Source of the DNA: Picochlorum sp. 'celeri'
Lineage: Eukaryota; Chlorophyta; Trebouxiophyceae
DNA: 64,000 nucleotides
Reading direction: 5' to 3'
Assembly: GCA_010909725.1 (NCBI GenBank)
Contig: JAACMV010000016.1
Coordinates: 1,125,127-1,189,126, forward strand
Shown here: positions 55,601 through 64,000 of the stretch, one piece after another
Layout of the letters: every line of letters starts with the position of its first letter
How positions within the stretch are numbered: position 1 is the first letter of the stretch
Notes under the pieces: model-generated
What the model was told of the DNA's origin: nothing
What the model saw: the letters and a program-made list of their open reading frames with translations, nothing else
Database searches by the model: none
Program-made: the position numbers and the translations under genes

Positions 55601-56638
55601 AGGGAGGCCATGCCCTGTCAGCTCCGCATGATGTTTGTGGAGATGCTCGCCTTCTGCAATATTAGCGACCCGAAACGGATGTGGAACAGGTACAAGACGG
55701 CGCTGAGCGAGGATTACCTGTACGAAGTGGACACCAAGTTGAAAGAGAATCCAGAGGACTGCATCCGAGACACGGTGGCCGAGGACGAGCATGGTCGATG
55801 GTCGTGGAGGGCCGTGCTCGACATCCAGGATCTCCTCGACGAGTACAAAAAGACGCTGAAAGAATTCGGTAGTCCACGGCCTCCGGACCATTTGATCACG
55901 TCCGAGATCGAGAAGGAGGTCGGTGGGTACTTCAACTTCAGCTACCAGGACATCGAGGCCAACGTGGCCAAGCTCAATCAGCAGCAGCGGGCGGCGTTCG
56001 ACCAGATCCTCGAGGCGGTCGACGCCTGCGAATCTGGACGGTCCTCAGAATGCCATGTGTTTTTCCTGGATGGCATCGGGGGTTCGGGGAAGACGTTCCT
56101 GTACAAGACACTGCTCATGAAATTGAGGAAGCAGAGCCAAGAGGAGCGCAAGAGAGGCGAGCATCCCATTGCGGTGGCGATGGCCTCGAATGGCCTGCCA
56201 GCCCAGCTGCTACCGAACGGAACGACGGTACACAGACGATTCAGGCTGCCCGTCAAGGACGACGTCGACGGCGAGCAGCTGATCTGCAACGTTGCCAGGC
56301 AGTCGCATGAGGCTGACCTGCTGCGCCGAGCGAGGCTGATTGTCTGGGACGAGGCCCCGGCGATGAACAAGTGGCAGCTCGATGCCGTGGATCGATGCCT
56401 TCGAGATCTCATGTCACGGCCCGACACGGCCATGGGCGGCAAGGTGGTGGTGCTTGGCGGGGATTTCAGGCAGTGTGGGCCCGTCATGAAGAATGCCAGA
56501 GGGAGAGCCAGGAGGGCAGCAGAGGTCAATGCGTCGCTGACCCATTGGACCCACTGGCCTGCTGTCAAGGTCCTCAGGCTCCACATCAATATGCGAGTGG
56601 AGAATTGCGTGCGCCCCGAGTGCAAGTCGCGACTGTAA
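52604..56638 (+). mobile_element. Helitron Rep-helicase gene, GC-rich, frameshifted and 3'-truncated
   Basis: From ATG 52604 (MHLREKRSRKRNRRF) the typical Helitron order is read: Cys/Trp region (SQRCQLCDARYMSGE; GGSLCCHDGKAAF), NAALQMASS and GSIYHLLNPIETSQDPQYVQ, then NPYVEQFKL. The Rep nuclease follows with ITMTCNPNWPEIQ, the HUH box GLPHVHMLLWL and, after a one-base shift at about 54913, YMFKYVYKEASR with its tyrosines. The helicase has GIGGSGKTFLYKTL (Walker A), IVWDEAPAMNK (Walker B), GGDFRQCGPV and HINMRVE, and then stops at 56636-56638; the remaining Pif1 motifs are missing. Helitrons replicate by rolling circle in the nucleus. Frameshifts are frequent before 54,100, whereas 54,920-56,638 is one clean frame. 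Third positions are mostly G or C, unlike all other genes here. Confidence 0.85.
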
Positions 56639-56690
56639 AGGGGGGTCCATAACCTCAAACTTTTGGTTTCAGCCAAAACTGGTGATCTTT

Positions 56691-57010
56691 GGTACCCGAT
56701 TGTGCTCACGTGAGAGCTTTTTTCTCTGATCTGTCGCCTTCAGGCATTTCATATGGATGTAATTCAAAAAGACCTTTCTCAGATTTCCCAGATTTTGCGT
56801 GTCCGGTCATCTAGGGAGGGGTGTGTCTAGGAGGCACTTTTGGAACGCTTGGTACCCGATTGTGCTCGCGTGAGAGCTGTGCTCCCTGGTTTTTTGGTTT
56901 CAGGCATTTCATATAGATGCAATTCAAAAAGACCTTTCTCGGATTTCCCAGATTCCTCGTGACCGGCCATCTAGGGAGGGGTGTGCCTGGAGGCCACTTT
57001 AGCAACGCTT
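56691..57010 (+). repeat. 160-bp tandem repeat, two units plus start of a third
   Basis: Units begin with GGTACCCGATTGTGCTC at 56691 and 56851, and a third, shorter one with GGTACACGATTGTG at 57011. Each contains GGCATTTCATAT, AATTCAAAAAGACCTTTCTC and ATCTAGGGAGGGGTGTG. The repeat abuts the truncated Helitron. Confidence 0.9.
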
Positions 57011-57060
57011 GGTACACGATTGTGGGCGCATCAGCACTCTATCGTCGTGTCTGCGGTGCT

Positions 57061-59660
57061 ACTATGTCTTAAATATATCCACAGAAACCATGCAAGGAGC
57101 CAGATTGCGCATTCATGTGTCGAGGACCCACCTTGGTCACCGCATGTTTTTGCAATGGGCCAGGAATCAAGCAGTTGCCTAAGACTCGAAGGTTGAGAGC
57201 TCTCACCCGTGGTCTCCCGACCTTAGGCATTTCATATGGACTAGATGAGAAGGAACTAGCAGTGTAAAGAGCTTTCCCATTATCCCTTGCCAGCAGCAGT
57301 AGGCGAGTTCGCGTCGCATTCACCACCAATGTTCACAACAAGCTCTGGGCAAAGCAACCCGTATGAGTTTGATTGGAGAGCGCGCAGGAGTTTCTTGAAA
57401 GATATATCAATATAAGATATTAGAAGGTGGAAAACCTGGGAGAAGGAGGTCGTGGCTTGTTAGCACCGTTGCGAGTGTTGTCGTCCTGACATTCCCGTGG
57501 AACGGTTGTTGTTGTTGGAACCCTGTTGTGCTCCGTGGTGGTCAGTCGTCGGCTCTTTCGACTGATATATAATTTTAAAGCAAGAATGATGCTCCTTCAT
57601 GTCCATGGAGGACGACTCCAGGCCTGTGCTGGTCCCAACCGTCGCGACGCGATCGGAATCGACAAACGCCGGTTGGCGTGGAAACCGACGCGTTGACGAC
57701 GGAGGGACTCCTGAATACTGTTTTAATTATCCATTCCATTCAATATTAATGAACCCCACTGTGAGGCACCGTTTCTTCGGCAGTGCGTGGCACCGCCTGG
57801 GCCAACGCGATGTCATGGCTCTGTGGAAGGCGGTGTCAACTTGGTCTGGAACAGTCGAGAGATAGCCGCAGTATGTTGCGTATGCACAACAACCATAGAA
57901 AGGGACACCTTATACTGCTGACCTATTCGGGCTGGTTCTTACATACGGCTTTTCCTTCTTGTAGTGTGAGGACAACTCCACATGCTTCTTTGTTTCGTCC
58001 TCTGAACCCTTCGGTCCGACAAAGCCCCAGACCGTTGGCATGCGACCCGTAGAGTCGGGTCTGGCGAATGTCCGTAAACAAACACAATAAAAAAGTTGGA
58101 CCAAGTTGAACCAAGTTGAACCTCGATCTCCTCGGACGTGGTCTTCGTCCGTAAATGAGGACAATAAAAAAGGACGACCATGAGACCGCTCGGGCACACT
58201 CAGCGTGCTTTTGGTGGCATGTTTTTCATTCTTCTTCCTCCCATCACACAAGAGGTTTGACCGAGGATATGTCGTGGATTTTCTTGTGATTCACAGCTCT
58301 CTCCATCGAACACATATTTTGATGGGAGTGGATGTGGAGCACACACACACAGCCAGCTGGTCGAGGAGGAGAGCTGTGACTCGCCTGCTTTCTTTGCAGC
58401 AACATAAACACGACGAGATCTCCCTCATTCAAAGAAGCGCCGCAGTTATGTCCTACTATTCTAATTGCAACTCCTCATGAAGTCTAAGTAAGACAATGTC
58501 ATACTTTCCTCCAGCATTCAAGCAACATTACTCTAGTGCTTGCCACAGCTTGCTTGTTGTTGTTGTTGTTGTGAAGGAGACGATATTATTATAACTCTTT
58601 CTCTATCTCACTTGTTGTCTGTGTAGGGTAGCTCCAGGTTGTTCTTCTTCTTGTGAGCATGAGACTTGTGTGTTTCGTTCTGTTCTGTTCTGTTATTATT
58701 GGTTGGTATTATTGCTCGTGTGGATTGTTGTGCATGTTATTATCATTACTACAACTACTATTATGAGATATTTACTTTCTTCTCTTTTGATTGCTTTGCT
58801 TCTTTGTTGGTGTGCTGCCTCGTGTTGTAGCAGCAGCAATAGAAGTAGTGGTGGTGGTGGTGTATTGCTGGATGGTTGTTGATTTATTGTATTAAGGGGC
58901 GTTTGACCGGGGATGTCGTGATTTCCTGTCATTCACAGATAGAAGTCGACGTTCAAGTACATAAGTACGTACGCGTGCCTTCTTGCATGATAAGATACTG
59001 AAAAACTCCAAAACCATTGGTGTGAGGTTGGTTACTCTAGTAGTGCTTGTTGTTATTGTTGTGAAACAAAGACAATACTTTTTTCGTTCTTTCTCATTTC
59101 ATTTCATGTCTTTTATTTATTTATTTATTTATTTTTCATATATTATACTACTACTACTATTATTACACCTCTCTCTCTCTCAATCTCTCAGATGTTGTCT
59201 GTGAGTCTATCCTATCTCTCTCCAGGTTGTTCTCTTCTCTTGTTGTGTGTTTGGTTCTGTTGTGTCCTGTTCCTGTTATTGTTGGTTGTTTGGTCGTGTC
59301 GATTGTTGTTGTGTATGTTCTTATCATTATCATTATCAATGAGGAGTATTATGAGCTATTTTCTTTCGATTGCTTTGCGTCGTCTTTGTTGGTCTGCTGT
59401 TTCTTTTGGTGTAGTAGGAGGAGCAGATCTTGTTGTGTGCCGTGTTTTTTTAGTCGTTGTTGCTGTATATATAAGGGTGCTTCTTATTATACTTCTTCTT
59501 CTTTCATATGTTGTATCTATTGTTGTTTTGGTTGGTGTGTGTTTTTTTTGGTTAGGGTATTTTGGTCTTGTTGGTGTTGTTTTTTTTGGATTTATTTTTG
59601 GATTTTAGTGATGTTTTTTGTTTTTTGGGTGGTTTATTATTTTTGCTTTGAATATTTCCG
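57061..59660 (+). repeat. Subtelomere-like block, copy 1
   Basis: This block recurs at about 61236-63880 with small differences. Both copies share, in order, a segment with TTGGTCACCGCATGT, TTTAAAGCAAGAATGA and CTCCTTCATGTCCATGGA, the words GGCACCGCCTGGGCCAACGC and GGGACACCTTATACTGCTGA, CAAAGCCCCAGACCGTTGGC, and then long T/G-rich DNA ending TTTGAATATTT. Only spurious short open frames are present. A TTTA microsatellite lies at about 59111-59134. Confidence 0.85.
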
Positions 59661-59884
59661 AGTGGGTCCGTCGCATCTCGCACGCGGGCCGCGGGGCCAC
59701 GGGCGAGGCGGTCGCGCCCCTCCGGTCCGGCCGGCCCTTCGACCGGGCCTCTCGATCCACTTCAGAGGACGCGGCGGACGATTAGGGCAATGGGCCCTCG
59801 CGAGCTCATTAGGGTATTTTCGGCGGTCGGGGGCCCCCAACGCCGCCTGGCCGGCCGTTTTTCCGCCTCCCCGCCATCCTCGCC
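59661..59884. other. Very GC-rich junction segment
   Basis: An abrupt change from T/G-rich DNA to GC-rich sequence (CGGGCCGCGGGGCCACGGGC), including two TTAGGG words at about 59783 and 59811. No gene is seen. Confidence 0.6.
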
Positions 59885-60905
59885 GCATTTCGGGATATAT
59901 GCGGTCCCTGTGGAGGGGCGGGACGGGGTCCACCGGGCGATGCCGAGGCTGCAGCTCTGCACAAAGTTTTTTTCCAGTCGCACACGTCCCAGAGTCGAGC
60001 GCCCTGCAGCGCCCGTGAGGTCCTGCAAGGTCCTTCTCGACATCCTCGCCGCATTTCGAGACATACAGGATACCTATGGAGGGGATGGCTGGGGTCTATC
60101 ACGCGATGGCGAGCCTGCAGCTCTGCACAAAGTGTTCAATTCGCACATGTCCCAAGCTGGAGTAGCATCCAGGCCTTGTTAGTTCCTCCTTGGCATCCTC
60201 GCCGCATTTCGAGACATGTACGATACCTATGGAGGGGATGGATCGGGTCTATCACGCGATGGCGAGGCTGTAGCTCTGCGCAAAGTGTTCAATTCGCACA
60301 TGTCCCAAGCTGGAGTAGCATCCAGGCCTTGTTAGTTCCTCCTTGGCATCCTCGCCGCATTTCGAGACATGTACGATACCTATGGAAGGGATGGATGGGG
60401 TCCATCACGCGATGGCGAGCCTGCAGCTCTGCACAAAGTGTTCAATTCGCACATGTCCCGAGGTGGCGAGGCATCCAGGCCTTGTTAGGTCCTCCTTGGC
60501 ATCCTCGCCGCATTTCGAGACATACACGATACCTATGGAAGGGATGGATGGGGTCCATCACGCGATGGCGAGCCTGCAGCTCTGCGCAAAGTGTTCAATT
60601 CGCACATGTCCCAAGGTGGAGTGTCCTGCAGGCCCTGTCAGGTCCTCCTTGGCATCCTCGCCGCATTTCGAGACATACACGATACCTATGGAAGGGATGG
60701 ATGGGGTCCATCACGGGATGGCGAGCCTGCAGCTCTGCGCAAAGTGTTCAATTCGCACATGTCCCAAGGTGGAGTGTCCTGCAGGCCCTGTCAGGTCCTC
60801 CTTGGCATCCTCGCCGCATTTCGAGACATACACGATACCTATGGAAGGGATGGATGGGGTCCATCACGGGATGGCGAGCCTGCAGCTCTGCACAAAGTGT
60901 TCTAC
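59885..60905 (+). repeat. 153-bp satellite array, about six units plus a diverged one
   Basis: The word GCATTTCGAGACAT recurs at 60051, 60204, 60357, 60510, 60663 and 60816, exactly 153 bp apart; a diverged unit starts at 59885 (166 bp before). Other shared words are GATACCTATGGA, ATCACGCGATGGCGAG, GCACAAAGTGTTC and TTCGCACATGTCCC. Because 153 is divisible by 3, open frames up to 276 codons (60176-61006) run through the array. They are by-products, not genes. Confidence 0.95.
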
Positions 60906-61024
60906 TGGGTTTCTGCCCGGTGGCTCCCCTTGAAAAATTAGTCGACTGTTGCGTTCGGTCCAGGCATGCCTCTGACCGAACACCAGGACTGGCTAAAAAG
61001 GGATAAGGGATAATTGGGATTAGA

Positions 61025-61330
61025 AATCACGCGCTGCTGGTCGGACTGAGCTCTGTTTCGCCGGGTCCGTGGCGCTGTTGAGTCTTTCATGTCTCCACAG
61101 AAACCGTGCGAACTGCCAGATCGGGCATTTGGGGGGCGACCACCAACCTTGGTCACCGCATGTCCCATTGAGTCACGAATCACGCGCTGCTGGTCTGACT
61201 GAGCTCTGTTTCGCCGGGTCCGTGGCGCTGTTGAGTCTTTCATGTATCCACAGAAACCGTGCGAAACTGACCAGATCGGGCATTTGGTGGGGCGACCACC
61301 AACCTTGGTCACCGCATGTTTTTGTAATGG
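61025..61330 (+). repeat. Second 153-bp tandem duplication
   Basis: AATCACGCGCTGCTGGTC begins at 61025 and again at 61178, 153 bp apart. Each unit has GAGCTCTGTTTCGCCGGGTC, a CCACAGAAACCGTGCGAA word and CCACCAACCTTGGTCACCGC. The sequence differs from the array before it but shares its period, and its second unit leads into block copy 2. Confidence 0.85.
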
Positions 61331-63079
61331 GCCAGGAGTCAAAGCAGGAGCAGTTGCCTCAGACTCGATGGTTGAGAGCTTTCACCATGGCCTGCCGAGT
61401 TTAGGCATTCATATGGACTTGATGAGAAGGAACTGGCATTGTAAAGAGCTTCCCCGCTCGCCAGCATCAGGAGTAGTTCGCGTCCCTACAGAATTCACAA
61501 CAACCTCTGGGCAAAGCAAAACCTTGTGAGTCTGATTGTTGGAGGGATACATATATATATCAATATAAGATAGAGGGTAGGAACCACTAGGACAATACAA
61601 TAGGTCGTGGCTTGTTGGCACCGTTGCGAGTGTTGTCATGACATTCCCGTGGAACGGTTGTTGTTGTAACCCTGTTGTGCTCCGTGGTGGTCAGTCGTCG
61701 GTTCTTTCGACTGATATATATTTTTAAAGCAAGAATGACGCTCCTTCATGTCCATGGACGACGACTCCAGGCCTGTGCTGGTCCCAACCGTCGCGACGCG
61801 AATGGAATCGACGACCGTCGGTTGGCGTGGAAACCGACGCGGTCACCACGGAGAGACCCTCAATGCTGTTTTAATTATCTATTCATTCAATATTAATCAC
61901 TGTGGGGCACCGTTTCTTCGGCAGTGCGTGGCACCGCCTGGGCCAACGCGATGTCATGGCTCTGCAAGGTGTGGTGTCAACTTGGTCTGGAACAGTCGAA
62001 AGATAGCCGCAATATGTTGGGTATGCACAACAACCATAGAAAGGGACACCTTATACTGCTGACCTATTCGGGCTGGTTCCTACACGGCTTTTTCCTCCTT
62101 GTGTGTGTTGTGAAGCATGAGGACAACTCCACATGCTTCTCTGCTCGTTTTCTCAACCCTTCGGTCCGACAAAGCCCCAGACCGTTGGCATGCGACCCGT
62201 AGTAGTACGAGAGGAGTAGAGACGGGTCTCCTGGTCGTGCTCTGGCGGAATGACCGTAAACAAACACATTAAAAAAGTTGAACCAAGTTGAACTCCGGTC
62301 TCCTCGGACGTGGTGTTCGTCCGTCAATGAGGACAATAAAAAAGCGCGACCATGGTATTAGAGCCGGCTCTAAGGCACCTGTTCGGCTACACTCAGCGTG
62401 CTTTTTTCATCTCCCATCACAAGGAAAATTTGACCGGGGATATGATGGTAGTTTCTTTTTTCGTTGTTGGTTTTCCTCCTACTCCGATGGAAGACCCCTT
62501 CTGATGGGAGCGCCTGGATATGTGGAGCACACACAGGTGGAGGAGGACAGAGCTGTGGAGCAGTCTTTAACAAGACGAGATCTTCCCCAAAGAAGCGTCG
62601 CAATTGTATTTTTATATATCCTACAATGCTCATTGCATCACATGTAGTCTAAGTAAGACAACGTGCCATGCGTACTGATGATACTGAGATAGTTGCTCCA
62701 GCATTCGTGCAACGTTACTCTCGTGCTTGCCACAGCTTGCTCCTTGCTTGCTATTGTTGTGAAGAAGACGAGTTTTTCCTTCTTTTTCTTGTTTCATGTC
62801 TTCTATTTATTCTTTTTATATACTGCTACTACTATTATACCTTTCTCTATCTCAGATGTTTCTGTAAGTCTATCTCCAGGTTGTTCTTCTGGTGTGTGTG
62901 TGTGTGTGTTTCATTCTGCTCTGTCATCTTACTATTGGTTCATATTATTGTTCGTGTCGATTGTTGTTGTGCATCTTATTATCATTATTACAATTTCTCT
63001 AACTAGTAACTGGTATAAGATATTATCTTGTTTTGATTGCTTTGCTTTGTTGTTCTGTTTGTTCTGTTGTCTCGTGTTA

Positions 63080-63115
<36 letters not shown>

Positions 63116-63880
63116 TGGTTTCTTGTTGTTCCCAGCAGATCTTTCCCATCAAAGACCTCTTCTTCTGATGCGAGGAAGCCTGGATGCGGACCGCACAGCA
63201 GCCAGGGCTGGAGATGAGAAGACGAGCTATAAAAACAGCAGTCTTTCTTGTCTATGACACCACACACACGAGTGTTCCCCCCTTTTTTTTCTTTAACGAT
63301 ATCTCGTAATTATACTCCTACTATTACTACTATTGGGAACATACTGTGTAGACGTAGTAGTACTAGAACACTGAAACTGCTCTCTCTCTGGTCTTGCTGT
63401 CGCCGTTGCTCAGGCCTGGTGGAGCAGCTTGTTGTGCAGTATTGTTGTTGTGAAGACGACGATTTGTTTTTTCATTTCATTCTTGTTCTTGTTTCATGAT
63501 GATGATGTCTTTTCTTTATTTTTATTCTTTTCATACACTTGCCTTCTTCTTATTGTTGTTGTACCGTTCTCTATCTCTCAGATATGAGATGTTGTCTGTG
63601 AGTCTCTCCTATCTATCTCCAGGTTGTTCTTCTTGTCGTGTCGTGTTATTATTGGTGGTGTGGATTGTTGTTGTGCATGTTCTTATTATCATTATCATAT
63701 ATAAAGGGTATTATGATCTATTTTTTTGTTATTTTGGCGTGTTTTTGGTTGGTGTGTATTTTTTGGTTAGGGTATTTTGGTCTTGTTGTGTGTTGTTTTT
63801 TTGTGCTATATTTTGTCTTTTTGTGATGTTTTCATATTTTTGGGTAGTTTATTATTTTTGTTTTGAATATTTAATTTTGG
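61236..63880 (+). repeat. Subtelomere-like block, copy 2
   Basis: Counterpart of 57061-59660 (see there), about 4.15 kb downstream. It carries an AGT microsatellite at 63081-63110 and a GT run at about 62892-62909. Within each copy a sub-unit containing CTCCAGGTTGTTCTTCT and a GTGTGGATTGTTGTGCATGT-like word is itself repeated (near 58,640 and 59,220; near 62,870 and 63,620). Confidence 0.85.
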
Positions 63881-64000
63881 CATGGGCGTAGCGGCGGTGG
63901 ACTGGGTGTGAATATTGTCTTATTTACCCTCATTACCCTTGGCCCGGGAGAACGACGCAGGGAACGACGCCAGGGGGGGTATAGGTATTAGGGTATAGGG
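63881..64000. other. G-rich end with telomere-like words
   Basis: The last bases change to G-rich sequence and end GGTATTAGGGTATAGGG. These are degenerate TTAGGG-like words, not a regular telomere array; a true telomere may start just beyond the window. Confidence 0.35.

Noticed and set aside
59885..60905. CRISPR-like array
   Set aside because: Repeats are 153 bp, adjacent and without unique spacers, in a eukaryotic genome; this is a satellite.
60176..61006. A 276-codon open frame made of repeated 51-residue units
   Set aside because: It exists because the satellite period is 153 bp, a multiple of 3; similar open frames run in other phases (60343-60933, 60591-60941), with low-complexity, non-protein-like composition.

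Overview
The window reads as nuclear DNA of a green-lineage, flagellated microalga. It has plastid-targeted genes (TIC40-like, a DUF4079 membrane protein, a plastid thioredoxin-like protein), a three-repeat MYB, centrin, and spliceosomal and ribosomal protein genes with short GT-AG introns (about 50 to 300 bp). TIC40 is known from plants and green algae, which is the main reason for the placement. Genus and species cannot be told from the sequence.

Positions 1 to about 29,000 are ordinary, gene-dense chromosome: a TKL kinase fragment, PPIL2, DUF4079 protein, a small nuclear-type protein, R1R2R3-MYB, a PHD-finger protein, PRP19, RPL7, RPL18, a GPI-anchored surface protein, TIC40, GDT1, a 1087-residue coiled-coil protein with a Sec16-like motif, centrin, a thioredoxin-like protein, one weak gene and a large secreted protein. 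Several of these genes contain one-base insertions or deletions, nearly all in short homopolymers. They are dense in MYB, the 3' half of PRP19 and the PHD gene, and absent from RPL7, RPL18, centrin and the coiled-coil gene. This looks like locally unpolished sequence rather than gene death.

From about 29,000 to 46,000 three membrane-anchored glycan genes (a GT2-like glycosyltransferase, a GT-D-fold glycosyltransferase, and a UDP-GlcNAc 2-epimerase fused to a GT2 domain) lie among transposons. The last two share the same promoter-proximal sequence and N-terminal membrane anchor but have unrelated catalytic parts. Around them are a multi-exon KDZ-type transposase, a converging AT-hook gene and a non-LTR reverse transcriptase remnant.

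From about 47,000 to 56,600 are an intact 1051-codon SWIM/KDZ-like transposase with a converging, overlapping partner gene, and a strikingly GC-rich Helitron that stops inside its helicase domain. From 56,640 to the end the sequence is subtelomere-like: a 160-bp tandem repeat, a block of about 2.6 kb present twice, a 153-bp satellite, strongly T/G-biased stretches, and TTAGGG-like words at the very end. No convincing tRNA, rRNA or CRISPR array was seen.
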